Of a DNA stretch of 64,000 nucleotides, positions 26,204 to 34,352 are shown piece after piece. This stretch comes from Eubacteriaceae bacterium (GTDB lineage: Bacteria > Bacillota > Clostridia > Peptostreptococcales > Anaerovoracaceae). Numbering within the stretch: position 1 is the first letter of the stretch; the number at the start of each line of letters is the position of its first letter. The notes under the pieces were generated by a model. That model was not told the DNA's origin. It saw nothing but the letters and a program-made list of their open reading frames with translations, and did no database searches. Location: NCBI GenBank assembly GCA_902362435.1, contig CABIWW010000009.1, forward strand, positions 1-64,000, written 5' to 3'. The position numbers and the translations under genes were made by a program.

Positions 26204-26482
26204 ATGGCTGGAAATACTACAAATATAAGTATAAGGATGGATTCTGAGCTCAAAGCACAGGCGGACGCTTTGTTTGCGGAACTTGGCATGAATTTGTCTA
26301 CAGCGTTCAATATATTTGTTCGTCAGTCTATCAGAGAAGGAAGGATCCCTTTTGATATTTCATTGAATCAGCCGAACCGGGAAACGATCGCTGCAATGCT
26401 GGAAGCGGAAAGGAACACAAAGGACCGCTCTGTAAAGGGTTACAGCGATTTGAATGAGCTGTTCAAAGAACTGAAGTTATGA
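26204..26482 (+). CDS. RelB/DinJ-family antitoxin
   Basis: 92 residues with an N-terminal ribbon-helix-helix: TTNISIRMDSELKAQADALF, followed by LGMNLSTAFNIFVRQ, both typical of RelB/DinJ. The C-terminal part (about 50-92) is the toxin-wrapping tail. The ATG follows GAGGAGATGG. It would dimerise, bind its own promoter and neutralise an RNase toxin. The ATGA overlap with the next frame is the classic antitoxin-toxin junction, but that toxin is broken (next feature), so this is probably an orphan antitoxin. Confidence 0.88.
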   Translation: MAGNTTNISIRMDSELKAQADALFAELGMNLSTAFNIFVRQSIREGRIPFDISLNQPNRETIAAMLEAERNTKDRSVKGYSDLNELFKELKL

Positions 26483-26553
26483 GTGAGGCGAAATATACAG
26501 TTAAATATACGTCCCAATGCGACAGTCCTTTTCTCATGCTAAAGCGCCAATAA
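26479..26553 (+). pseudogene. Truncated RelE/YafQ-type toxin remnant
   Basis: It starts in an ATGA overlap with the antitoxin stop. The first residues, MSEAKYTVKYTSQ, match the beginning of RelE/YafQ toxins, then the frame drifts (CDSPFLMLKRQ) and stops after 24 codons, right at a terminator. The catalytic part is missing. A frameshift plus a large deletion explains it best. Confidence 0.7.
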
Positions 26554-26556
26554 ATG

Positions 26557-26586
26557 AGCCGCCATGAAATCATCATGGCGGCTTTG
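26557..26586. terminator. Bidirectional terminator between antitoxin locus and lexA
   Basis: AGCCGCCATGA and TCATGGCGGCT form a perfect 11-bp stem with a 5-nt loop, followed by TTT. Confidence 0.75.
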
Positions 26587-26629
26587 TCATATACTGATAA
26601 AAATTTATACGATTATAATAAAGGCTGGC

Positions 26630-27292
26630 TTAGAAGTATCGGAACACTCCTTTTACCTTGCCGAGTATCTTGACATCTTTAACGATGATCGGGCTCATTG
26701 CGGAGTTTTCCGGCTGCAGTCTTATGTGATCGGCCTCCCGGTAAAATGTCTTGACTGTGGCCTCGCTTTCGAAGCCGTCGACCATTGCAACTACGATATC
26801 ACCGTTGCGTGCTGTGTTCTGCTGCTCTACAAGGATGTAGTCGCCGTCCATGATGCCGGCTTCGATCATGCTTTCACCTCTGACGGTGAGCATGAAGTTC
26901 GGTCCGCTGCCGACGAAACGTGCAGGGATCGGAAAGCTGTCTTCGATGTTCTGTTCTGCGAGTATCGGCGTACCGGCTGCGATCCTGCCGACTACCGGAA
27001 TATCGACTACTTCAGTCTGCGATACGCTGTTCTGTATATTTTTCTGTACTGATTCCGAAGTTTTATCGTGTACAGGATCCTGTCCGTTGTCCACGAGCAT
27101 CAGTGCACGCGGTTTGGAAGGATCTTTTTTTATGTAGCCTTTGCTTACGAGACTTGCGATATCCTTGTGCGCCGTAGAAGTGGACTTGATATCAAGCGCC
27201 GAGCATATCTCACGCACAGTAGGAGGATAGCCTTTTTCTCTTATTTCTTTTCTCATATAATCCAGAATCTTCTGTTCGCGTTCTTTTAACAT
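26630..27292 (-). CDS. lexA: LexA repressor
   Basis: 220 residues. The N-terminal winged helix contains GYPPTVREICSALDIKSTSTAH; the cleavage site Ala-Gly is visible in GRIAAGTPILAEQN; the catalytic Ser is in VRGESMIEAGI and the Lys in ATVKTF. LexA represses DNA-repair genes and cleaves itself when RecA filaments form. The ATG is preceded by GAGGATTT-like spacing (AGGAGGATTT upstream on the minus strand). I see no perfect GAAC-N4-GTTC box just upstream, so autoregulation is not proven by sequence. Confidence 0.96.
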   Translation of the reverse strand: MLKEREQKILDYMRKEIREKGYPPTVREICSALDIKSTSTAHKDIASLVSKGYIKKDPSKPRALMLVDNGQDPVHDKTSESVQKNIQNSVSQTEVVDIPVVGRIAAGTPILAEQNIEDSFPIPARFVGSGPNFMLTVRGESMIEAGIMDGDYILVEQQNTARNGDIVVAMVDGFESEATVKTFYREADHIRLQPENSAMSPIIVKDVKILGKVKGVFRYF

Positions 27293-27299
27293 GTCTAAA

Positions 27300-28020
27300 T
27301 CCTCCTCATGGACTAAAGGGCAGTTTTATATGAGAACATGATATCATAAAAAGAACAAAATGTAAACGTGTGTTTTCGGTAGCGGGTGAAAAAAGAACGG
27401 AAAAGAACATTCTTTTGCAGCTTTTACCGTCTTCACCACGATAATGTCGAGGACGGCCGCTTGGAACTTCGCTGTCACATATGCCGGCAGTTTTGTGCTG
27501 AACTGTGGCTGAGCCGATGTTTTTCCGATTTCAGCCGTAAATCATATAATTACAGAGTCGCATGGCGGAAAAATGGAAATGCAGGGGAATATCAGGCATC
27601 GTTGCTCGTTGTCAGCATGCTCTTGAGAAAGTGTTTTATCTGTCTTTCAGCTATATATCGGCTTTTCAAGGCTTCTATGGCTGAAAATTTCCATGAACAT
27701 CCATTTGACGGTCGAGCCTCATTCGTTTTATTTGATAATTTTGGAATATTTCAGCCATACGGCAGGTGATAAAGGGTATTTATGGCTGAAATCGGTGCGA
27801 CAGATTGCTGAAAACTGAGTGGCAGCTCACCGAAGCCGGCATGGCAGCTCACAGGAAAAGGGCGCGCCAGCTCATTTTAGTGAGTGGACATGCTTACAGT
27901 AAAGATGATATAATGGCAGGACTGATACAGGGGGTGCGGCATCGTTGTATGATATATGATGATAATTACGCAGAGTGCATTGGGATATATCAGGATCAAG
28001 GAGAACGAAAGAGCGAAACC
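27300..28020. other. Gene-poor scar between lexA and the lipoprotein gene
   Basis: No convincing gene. A 127-codon frame from 27386 is Cys/Phe/Arg-rich without family signals or ribosome site. Several copies of TGGCTGAAA lie between 27510 and 27810, and insertion-sequence-like tandem repeats follow at 27820-27875. A TATAAT near 27910 may serve the lipoprotein gene. Confidence 0.5.
27820..27875. mobile_element. Possible IS21-type end remnant
   Basis: TGGCAGCTCAC occurs at 27820 and 27842, and a degenerate CGCCAGCTCAT at 27865, i.e. with 22-23 bp periodicity. IS21-family ends carry such short tandem transposase-binding repeats. No istA or istB is present, so this would be a bare end left by a deletion. 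The assignment rests on pattern memory only. Confidence 0.35.
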
Positions 28021-28302
28021 ATGATAAAGAAAAAAGCGATATTTGCAGTTATAACTATGATGATGCTGATCCTGGCGGCGGGATGCGGCTACACGTCAGA
28101 CGAGGCGTGCATATGGTGCGGTGCGACGCCGACCAAAGCGATCAAAAGCGAGCTGGACGGGGAGACCGTGACGAATTACTATTGCGAGGAATGCTCGACG
28201 ATGTGCCTTTTGTGCGGAGCAAAGGCTACTCAGCAGTTCACCAACGAATCCGGCGTCGATGTTTTCCTGTGCGACGACTGCGCAGCCGGCATGACGGAAT
28301 AG
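28021..28302 (+). CDS. Small lipoprotein with four CxxC motifs
   Basis: 93 residues. The signal peptide ends in the lipobox LAAGC (Cys near residue 23). The mature part has four CxxC pairs: CIWC, CEEC, CLLC and CDDC, arranged as two CxxC-x20-CxxC units, like two zinc ribbons or rubredoxin-type knuckles. Each unit starts with W/L-C-G-A and is likely a duplication of the other. It should sit on the outer face of the membrane and bind zinc or iron, or take part in thiol chemistry. A thioredoxin gene follows 170 bp downstream with its own promoter. AAGGAG lies about 15 bp upstream, rather far. Function unknown. Confidence 0.7.
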   Translation: MIKKKAIFAVITMMMLILAAGCGYTSDEACIWCGATPTKAIKSELDGETVTNYYCEECSTMCLLCGAKATQQFTNESGVDVFLCDDCAAGMTE

Positions 28303-28363
28303 CGTCTGCGCTTTGCATGAGAACGCCGGCGGCTTTGCATAACAAAAACATATTTAATTTACC

Positions 28364-28392
28364 TTGATAGTCCAATATGGAAGTGTTATTAT
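28364..28392 (+). promoter_or_regulatory. Thioredoxin promoter
   Basis: TTGATA, 17 bp, TATTAT, about 80 bp before the start codon. Confidence 0.6.
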
Positions 28393-28474
28393 ATAGGTAG
28401 CGGAGCGATGTGCTCAAAACTGCTGATGATACATAGAGATTCGGGCAGAATAAGAAAAAAGAGAGGTAATCGAT

Positions 28475-28786
28475 ATGGAAATAATTAAAATAACAAAAGA
28501 CAATTTTGAGAAAGAAGTAGTGGAGTCGTTAAAGCCGGTGCTCGTTGATTTCTGGGCGTCGTGGTGCGGCCCATGCATGATGCAGGGACCTGTGCTGGAT
28601 GAGATGGCAGCAGAGTACGACAGCATCAGGATCGGCAAGATAAATGTAGACGAAGAACAGGCGCTGGCTATAAAATTCGGCGTGAGCAGCATTCCTACGC
28701 TCATACTCTTCAAAGACGGCCAGATCGATAAAAGGCTCGTCGGCCTCAGAACGAAAGAACAGCTGGCTGCGGAGCTCGGTCTGTAG
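28475..28786 (+). CDS. trxA: Thioredoxin
   Basis: 103 residues, single thioredoxin fold with FWASWCGPC active site near residues 26-34 and the cis-Pro loop SIPTLILF. It reduces cytoplasmic disulfides with electrons from thioredoxin reductase, which is not in this window. The residue after the active-site CGPC is Met rather than the usual Lys, and two further Met follow (CGPCMMQGP). AGAGAGG precedes the ATG. Monocistronic. Confidence 0.95.
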   Translation: MEIIKITKDNFEKEVVESLKPVLVDFWASWCGPCMMQGPVLDEMAAEYDSIRIGKINVDEEQALAIKFGVSSIPTLILFKDGQIDKRLVGLRTKEQLAAELGL

Positions 28787-28944
28787 AGAGTTGTAAAGGC
28801 GCACGCTGCCTACATGAGTGAGGCTTTTGCGCAAAGCGCAGGATCATGGATTCCCGGGCTGCATGCGAGATGCACGGGGATCTGCGGAATCTGCGGAAAA
28901 GGCTGCAGCGGAGCAAAAAATCCTTGCATGCGGCCGCTGCATAT

Positions 28945-29110
28945 GATATAGTTATTCAGGTAGAAAGAAGAAGTTATCCGCTTCTCACCTCAAGGCGAAA
29001 GTTACTGGGGTCAATATTCAGCAGATTTTATCCTGTCTGTTTTCCGGTGCGGATCTGGCGGGATCGAAACTATTGTATAATTGAGGCGGATATACGTATC
29101 CGCCTTTTTC
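28945..29110 (+). ncRNA. L20 leader (ribosomal autoregulation) of infC-rpmI-rplT
   Basis: The leader contains ATCCGCTTCTCACCT, the hallmark of the Firmicutes L20 leader. ATCCGC near 28976 can pair with GCGGAT near 29050. It ends in a terminator. In this class, free L20 binds the leader and favours termination, matching translation-factor/ribosomal-protein output to rRNA. Boundaries are approximate. Confidence 0.75.
29084..29109 (+). terminator. Leader attenuator of the infC operon
   Basis: AGGCGGATA-TACG-TATCCGCCT, a perfect 9-bp stem with five T, ending 28 bp before the infC start codon. Confidence 0.85.
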
Positions 29111-29136
29111 AATATGTTTTTTGGAGGTGTAAGACA

Positions 29137-29652
29137 ATTAGCAGAGAAGCTATGATAAACGAAGAAATTCGTGCAAAGGAACTGAGAGTCATCGATACGG
29201 ACGGTACCCAGATGGGGATCATGAGCAGACAGGAAGCTCTTGATATTTCTGAAGAAAAGAAACTTGACCTGGTTTGCATCTCACCGAAGGCAAACCCGCC
29301 GGTGTGCAAGATCCTGGATTACGGCAAGTATAAGTATGAACTTCAGAAGAAAGAAAAAGAAGCGAAGAAAAAGCAGAAGACTACTCAGGTGAAAGAGATA
29401 AGACTTTCGACATTCATCGAGGATCACGATATCATGGTAAAGGCAAAGACAGGATCGAAGTTCCTCAAAGACGGTGATAAGCTGAAAGTAAGCCTGAGGT
29501 TCAGAGGCAGAGAAAAGGATTATGTCGCAAGAGGCATGGAAGTTATGAACAAATTTGCCGAAGCCGTTTCGGATGTTGGTGATATCGACAGAAAGCCTAA
29601 TTTCGAAGGCAGGAGCCTTACGATGATACTTACACCGAAGAGCGATAAATAA
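29137..29652 (+). CDS. infC: Translation initiation factor IF-3 with ATT start codon
   Basis: 171 residues if read from ATT. Seven bases upstream lies the perfect Shine-Dalgarno GGAGGTG. The next in-frame ATG (29152) is 22 bases from it and has no site of its own. The protein then begins SREAMINEEIRAKELRVID, the normal IF-3 N-terminus. Domains: N-terminal (1-80, NPPVCKILDYGKYKYE) and C-terminal (90-171, IEDHDIMVKAKTGSKFL, summarised). IF-3 binds the 30S subunit and rejects non-canonical start codons, so an ATT start gives negative feedback on its own synthesis. Followed by rpmI and rplT. Confidence 0.93.
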   Translation: MSREAMINEEIRAKELRVIDTDGTQMGIMSRQEALDISEEKKLDLVCISPKANPPVCKILDYGKYKYELQKKEKEAKKKQKTTQVKEIRLSTFIEDHDIMVKAKTGSKFLKDGDKLKVSLRFRGREKDYVARGMEVMNKFAEAVSDVGDIDRKPNFEGRSLTMILTPKSDK

Positions 29653-29688
29653 ACTGAAGGAATAATTTATACAGGAGGAAAATATACC

Positions 29689-29889
29689 ATGGCAAAGCAG
29701 AAAATGAAGTCTCACAGAGGCGCATCAAAAAGATTCAAAATAACAGGTTCAGGAAAAGTAAAGAGAAATAAAGCATACAAGAGCCACATCCTTACTAAGA
29801 AGAGCCAGAAGAGAAAGAGAGGCCTGAGAAAGGCAACAACTCTGACAAGCGCAGATCTTAAGAGAATAAAAGCAGTACTGAGCAAATAG
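29689..29889 (+). CDS. rpmI: 50S ribosomal protein L35
   Basis: 66 residues, [16 protein letters not shown] start, very basic, usual length of L35. AGGAGG precedes the ATG. Second gene of the infC operon. The rich AAG/AGA use reflects high Lys/Arg content. Confidence 0.97.
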   Translation: MAKQKMKSHRGASKRFKITGSGKVKRNKAYKSHILTKKSQKRKRGLRKATTLTSADLKRIKAVLSK

Positions 29890-29904
29890 TAGGGAGGTAG
29901 TAAA

Positions 29905-30258
29905 ATGGCAAGAGTAAAAAAGGGTGTAAATGCACATAAGAGACATAAAAAAGTATTAAAGATGGCAAAAGGGTACTACGGCGCAAAGAGCAAGACTTTC
30001 AAAGCCGCTAAACCCGCAACTATGAGAGCTCTCCGTTCAGCTTACGTTGGAAGAAAGAACAAGAAGAGAGAATACAGAAAGTTATGGATCGCAAGAATCA
30101 ACGCTGCTGCAAGAATGAACGACATATCATACAGCAGACTGATGGATGGACTCAAGAAGTCAAACATCGAGATCAACAGAAAGATGCTTTCAGAAATGGC
30201 TATCCACGATCCAGCTGCTTTCGCAAAGCTTTGTGAAACTGCAAAGAAAGCTATCTAG
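29905..30258 (+). CDS. rplT: 50S ribosomal protein L20
   Basis: 117 residues, [19 protein letters not shown] start and typical [11 protein letters not shown] segment. L20 assembles the 50S subunit early and in Firmicutes binds the leader RNA upstream of infC to switch off this operon. AGGGAGGTAG precedes the ATG. Last gene of the operon, followed by a strong terminator. Confidence 0.97.
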   Translation: MARVKKGVNAHKRHKKVLKMAKGYYGAKSKTFKAAKPATMRALRSAYVGRKNKKREYRKLWIARINAAARMNDISYSRLMDGLKKSNIEINRKMLSEMAIHDPAAFAKLCETAKKAI

Positions 30259-30300
30259 TGCCGTACGGCGTGAGAAAGCTCTAATAATACATGAAGTCGC

Positions 30301-30329
30301 AGAGACCGGAATTCCCGGTCTCTTTTTTT
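30301..30329 (+). terminator. Terminator of the infC operon
   Basis: AGAGACCGG-AATTC-CCGGTCTCT, perfect 9-bp stem, then seven T. Confidence 0.92.
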
Positions 30330-30342
30330 GCGCCCGCACCGC

Positions 30343-30377
30343 TTTCGACAAATTGTGGAGCGTGGAAAATATATAAT
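30343..30377 (+). promoter_or_regulatory. Spo0A box and -10 of the spoIIGA-sigE operon
   Basis: TTTCGACAAA (30343-30352) is the reverse complement of the 0A-box core TTTGTCGAAA. TATAAT lies 20 bp downstream (30372-30377), with no good -35 at the usual place. This matches known spoIIG promoters, where Spo0A-P binds over the -35 region and activates sigma-A polymerase. Confidence 0.7.
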
Positions 30378-30445
30378 CTTAATTGCCGCATCCGGATCAT
30401 TTGGGATCTGCAGCATTCAGAGCGGCAGAAAAGAAGAGGTGCATG

Positions 30446-31351
30446 ATGACGGTTTACGGAGACATCCTGTTTGCGGAGAATTTCATAATAGGCTGCGCAT
30501 TGATATACATAACGGCAGAGGTTTTCGGCGCGGATCTCCACGGGCGTACTGCAAAGCTCAGACTCGCTGCCGGTGGGGTGATGTGCGGACTGTTTGCGAT
30601 GCTGATATTCCTGCCGGTGAGGATGCCTCTCACTGTTGTGCTCGAAGCGGGGTTCGCGTTCGCAGTATCAGTGGTAGTGTTCGGCGTCAAAGGTGCATGG
30701 AAAAAAGCGCTGGTGCTGATACTGGTGACATATTTCATGGGCGGCGTCACGATGGGGCTGCTGCTCGTGACCGGAAACACCGGCATGTATGCAGCGACAG
30801 GCATTTACACGGGAGATATGAAAGCTGCGATGCTGGCTGTCTTCATATGCACAGGGACGTTTACGGCAAAACAGATCATCAGAACTGTTTCAAAAAAGAA
30901 GTTTTACAGCGAGCATGTCTTCGCTGTAAGGATCGTCAGCGGCGGCAGTATCGTGGAAACCAGAGGATTCTTTGACTCCGGCAATCAGCTAACAGACCCT
31001 GTCAGCGGCATGGCGGTCGCGGTGGCACAGGAAAGTCTGTGGGAGCGGCTGGAAAGCGCGGGTATAGTGACGCCGGAGCGGAGCAGGCTGATACCTTATG
31101 ATGTGATAGGCGCACACGGTCTGCTGGAGGCTGTGCGTGTCGATGATGTGGAAAGTGCGGGAAAGCACCGGGGAAACACGATCATAGCGAGGGCAGGATG
31201 CGGATTCGGGCTGGCAGGCAGAGATCTGGAGGGATGCGAGCTGCTTCTTTCCCGGGAAATGCACAGCAGGTCTGCGGCGGCGCAAAGCGAGCTCGGGATG
31301 ACAGGTGAGGAGCCTGCAGGTACAGGACAACAGAAGGGATGGGTAGGATGA
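30446..31351 (+). CDS. spoIIGA: Sigma-E processing peptidase SpoIIGA
   Basis: 301 residues. Five N-terminal hydrophobic helices (1-150) followed by a cytoplasmic aspartic-protease domain with the active-site motif [13 protein letters not shown]. It sits in the sporulation septum and, when triggered from the forespore, cuts the pro-sequence off sigma-E. Two tandem ATGs (30443, 30446) follow AAGAGGTGC; the second gives better spacing. The last codons overlap the sigE start (ATGA). The C-terminal tail after [12 protein letters not shown] is Gln/Gly-rich and degenerate compared with the family. Confidence 0.88.
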   Translation: MTVYGDILFAENFIIGCALIYITAEVFGADLHGRTAKLRLAAGGVMCGLFAMLIFLPVRMPLTVVLEAGFAFAVSVVVFGVKGAWKKALVLILVTYFMGGVTMGLLLVTGNTGMYAATGIYTGDMKAAMLAVFICTGTFTAKQIIRTVSKKKFYSEHVFAVRIVSGGSIVETRGFFDSGNQLTDPVSGMAVAVAQESLWERLESAGIVTPERSRLIPYDVIGAHGLLEAVRVDDVESAGKHRGNTIIARAGCGFGLAGRDLEGCELLLSREMHSRSAAAQSELGMTGEEPAGTGQQKGWVG

Positions 31352-32043
31352 GACTTATTGCATGGATCAGGGAAAAGCTTTTTAAAAAGAAAAACACAGT
31401 ATTTTACATAGGCGGAAGCGATACACTGCCGCCGCCGCTGTCGGCAGAAGAAGAACGCGATGCGATACTGGGCGCGGTGAACGGCAGGAAAAAGGACAGA
31501 GACCTGCTTATAGAGCACAATCTCAGGCTGGTCGTTTACATAGCGAAAAAATTCGAGAGCACCGGAGTCAATGTCGAGGATCTGATATCCATAGGCACGA
31601 TAGGACTGATAAAAGCGGTCAACACGTTCAAGGTTGAGAAGAACATAAAGCTGGCCACTTATGCATCAAGATGCATAGAAAACGAGATCCTGATGTACCT
31701 CAGACGGAACAACAAGATAAAGGGGGAGGTTTCCCTTGACGAGCCGCTGAATGTGGACTGGGACGGCAACGAGCTGCTGCTTTCCGATATACTGGGCACG
31801 GAAAACGATGAGGTTTACGGGCATCTCGAAGATGAAGTCAATAAAAATTTGCTTGTGCATGCGCTGAGGCAGCTGTCAGGACGAGAGCGGGAGATAGTGC
31901 AGATGCGCTTCGGGCTTGCCGGATGCCGCGAGCTGACCCAGAAAGAGGTAGCAGACAGGATGGGGATATCTCAGTCATATATATCCAGACTTGAAAAAAA
32001 GATAATAGGCAGACTACAAAAAGAAATAAAAAAATTGGGTTAA
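31348..32043 (+). CDS. sigE: Sporulation sigma factor E, pro-form
   Basis: 231 residues. The N-terminal pro-sequence ([20 protein letters not shown]) and the cut site context [13 protein letters not shown] are intact, matching the adjacent SpoIIGA. Regions 2 ([37 protein letters not shown]) and 4 ([23 protein letters not shown]) are clear. It directs early mother-cell transcription. The ATG overlaps the spoIIGA stop, which favours it over the ATG nine bases upstream. sigG, normally next, is here separated by the arg operon. Confidence 0.95.
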   Translation: MRLIAWIREKLFKKKNTVFYIGGSDTLPPPLSAEEERDAILGAVNGRKKDRDLLIEHNLRLVVYIAKKFESTGVNVEDLISIGTIGLIKAVNTFKVEKNIKLATYASRCIENEILMYLRRNNKIKGEVSLDEPLNVDWDGNELLLSDILGTENDEVYGHLEDEVNKNLLVHALRQLSGREREIVQMRFGLAGCRELTQKEVADRMGISQSYISRLEKKIIGRLQKEIKKLG

Positions 32044-32093
32044 ATTAACAAAAAAATATTGAAAAAACGGCCTTCCTGGTGTATCATAAGCTT

Positions 32094-32111
32094 TATGAAT
32101 AAATATTCTGA
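32094..32111 (+). promoter_or_regulatory. ARG box (ArgR operator) before argC
   Basis: TATGAATAAATATTCTGA matches the ArgR consensus WNTGAATWWWWATTCANW at all specified positions but one. It lies 66 bp before argC; a further AATTCA half-site follows near 32125. ArgR with arginine would repress the operon. Confidence 0.75.
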
Positions 32112-32176
32112 GTGATTAATAAAAATTCAACACGAATACTTCATATAAATAGTATATTATACAAGCGGAGGCGATT

Positions 32177-33118
32177 ATGAAATACAAAGTTTTTATCGAC
32201 GGTGCAGAAGGCACTACAGGTCTGAAGATACACCAGTATTTTCAGAAGAGAGATGATATAGATCTCCTGAAGATAGATCAGGAAAAGCGCAAGGATCTCG
32301 ATGAAAGGCTGAGCCTTATAAAGCAGGCGGACATTTCGTTCCTGTGCCTGCCTGATGCGGCAGCGAGAGAGATCGCGGCAGCAGCGCCGGCAGAGTGCAG
32401 GATACTCGATACTTCAACGGCGCACAGGACAGATCCGTCATGGGTGTACGGCATGCCTGAGCTTTGCGGGGGACAGAGAGAAAAGATCAAAAACAGCAAC
32501 AGAGTGGCAGTTCCGGGATGTCATGCTACAGGTGTGATACTGCTGATAAAGCCGCTCCTCGAGGCAGGACTCGTTCCTGCAGACTATCCGTTCTGCGCAT
32601 GCTCTCTCACGGGATACAGCGGCGGCGGCAAGAAGATGATCGCACAGTATGAAAGTCCTGAAAGACAGAGAGGCAATATGGGCGGACAGGATATACTCTG
32701 CAGTCCGAGACAGTACGGCATAGCACAGGCACACAAACATCTGCCTGAAATAATCGCAGCGACCGGGATAAGCAGTGCGCCTGCATTTTCTCCTATAGTG
32801 GCTGACTACTACAGCGGCATGGAGGTGACTGTACCGATCAAGGTCGACGGACTGACGAAAGCCGATGTAGAAAAGGCAGTTGCGGGATATTACAAGGATC
32901 AGCCGCTGGTAACAGTGAAGGATTCACTGGATGAGGGAGGATTCATCGCTGCAGGACAGCTGTCCGGAACGAACAGACTCGAGATAACGGTCGAAGGAAA
33001 TGACGACAATATACTTCTGGTGGCTGTATATGACAATCTGGGCAAGGGAGCTTCAGGTGCAGCTATACAGAATATGAACATAATGCTGGGAATAGACGAG
33101 ACAAAGGGGCTGATATAG
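32177..33118 (+). CDS. argC: N-acetyl-gamma-glutamyl-phosphate reductase (type 2)
   Basis: 313 residues, the shorter type 2 form. Seen: FIDGAEGTTGLKI (NADP loop), LDTSTAHR, and VAVPGCHATG with the catalytic Cys; SGAAIQNMN near the end. It reduces N-acetylglutamyl phosphate to the semialdehyde, the third step of arginine synthesis. GGAGGC precedes the ATG. First gene of argCJBD. Confidence 0.95.
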   Translation: MKYKVFIDGAEGTTGLKIHQYFQKRDDIDLLKIDQEKRKDLDERLSLIKQADISFLCLPDAAAREIAAAAPAECRILDTSTAHRTDPSWVYGMPELCGGQREKIKNSNRVAVPGCHATGVILLIKPLLEAGLVPADYPFCACSLTGYSGGGKKMIAQYESPERQRGNMGGQDILCSPRQYGIAQAHKHLPEIIAATGISSAPAFSPIVADYYSGMEVTVPIKVDGLTKADVEKAVAGYYKDQPLVTVKDSLDEGGFIAAGQLSGTNRLEITVEGNDDNILLVAVYDNLGKGASGAAIQNMNIMLGIDETKGLI

Positions 33119-33120
33119 AT

Positions 33121-34350
33121 ATGAAAAATACCGAGATAAGATATACAGGGGGAGGCGTGTGTGCGCCTTCCGGATTCAGAGCGGCAGGGACTGCATGCGG
33201 CATAAAAGGCACGATCGATAAAAAAGATCTGGCTCTGATAGTCAGCGATGTGATGTGCAGTGCTGCAGCCGTTTATACTACTAACAAGGTAAAAGGCGCA
33301 CCGCTCAAGGTAACGAAAGATCACATAGCAGACGGAAAAGCGATCGCTGTGATATGCAACAGCGGCAATGCCAATACATGCGCTCCGGACGGGGAAGCCG
33401 TGGCTGAGAAGACATGCGAGATAACAGCGTCGAATATAGGTGCTGACAAAAACGATATCGTCGTATGTTCGACGGGAGTCATAGGCCAGCAGTTGCAGAT
33501 GGAGCCGTTCGAAAGAGGCATACCGGAGCTTGCGAAGATCGCGGATTACAACGGATCGGCGTCGGCTGCAGAAGCCATCATGACGACTGATACGATACCT
33601 AAGGAAGTCGCAGTAGAGGTTTCCATAGGCGGGAAAACATGCAGGATAGGCGGCATCGCAAAGGGCAGCGGCATGATAAACCCTAACATGGCGACGATGC
33701 TTTCATTCATAACCACTGATGTGGATATCGCTCCTGAAGTGCTTGACAGCGTTCTGAAAGAAAATGTGAAGACGAGCTACAACCAGATCTGCGTGGACGG
33801 CGATACGTCGACGAACGACATGGTAGTGGTACTGGCAAACGGTCTTGCAGGAAACGACAGGATCACGGGCGAGGGAGAAGCTCTCGATGCATTCAGAGAA
33901 GCTCTTTCGGCAGTGACTGTATACCTTGCAAAGAAGCTGGCGAGAGACGGCGAGGGAGCGACCAAGCTCATCGAGTGCATCGTCAGCGGTGCGGCAGATG
34001 ACGTGCAGGCTCAGGTGATAAGCAAGTCAGTCATAGCCTCAGATCTTCTCAAGGCTGCGATGTTCGGGGCAGACGCTAACTGGGGACGTGTCCTCTGTGC
34101 GATCGGATATGCGCCGGGAGAATTCAGCACAGATAACATCGATGTAGTGATGGAGTCTGCAAAGGGCAGCGTTTTCGTTTGTCAGGGCTCGAGACACAAG
34201 GAATACAGCGAAGAAAAGGCGTCGGAGATACTGGCGGAAGAGGAGATAACGATAAAGGTGGATATGCATCAGGGCAGCGGCAGTGCAGTCGCATGGGGAT
34301 GCGATCTCACTTATGATTACGTTCAGATAAACGGAGACTACAGGAGTTAA
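33121..34350 (+). CDS. argJ: Bifunctional ornithine acetyltransferase/N-acetylglutamate synthase
   Basis: 409 residues. The autocleavage site is visible in [10 protein letters not shown] (Ala-Thr bond, Thr becomes the nucleophile), after GIAKGSGMI. ArgJ recycles acetyl groups from N-acetylornithine to glutamate, so the pathway is cyclic and no separate argA is needed; whether it also uses acetyl-CoA (bifunctional) is not certain from sequence. It begins two bases after argC and its stop overlaps the argB start region. Confidence 0.94.
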   Translation: MKNTEIRYTGGGVCAPSGFRAAGTACGIKGTIDKKDLALIVSDVMCSAAAVYTTNKVKGAPLKVTKDHIADGKAIAVICNSGNANTCAPDGEAVAEKTCEITASNIGADKNDIVVCSTGVIGQQLQMEPFERGIPELAKIADYNGSASAAEAIMTTDTIPKEVAVEVSIGGKTCRIGGIAKGSGMINPNMATMLSFITTDVDIAPEVLDSVLKENVKTSYNQICVDGDTSTNDMVVVLANGLAGNDRITGEGEALDAFREALSAVTVYLAKKLARDGEGATKLIECIVSGAADDVQAQVISKSVIASDLLKAAMFGADANWGRVLCAIGYAPGEFSTDNIDVVMESAKGSVFVCQGSRHKEYSEEKASEILAEEEITIKVDMHQGSGSAVAWGCDLTYDYVQINGDYRS

Positions 34351-34352
34351 TG

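Noticed and set aside
27293..27410. Possible SOS boxes upstream of lexA (several GAAC motifs)
   Set aside because: None has the partner GTTC at the right distance; GAACATGATATC and GAACATTCTTTT do not form the palindrome.
27386..27769. 127-codon open frame after lexA
   Set aside because: Cys/Arg/Phe-rich, no ribosome site, starts inside the lexA upstream region and shows no domain.
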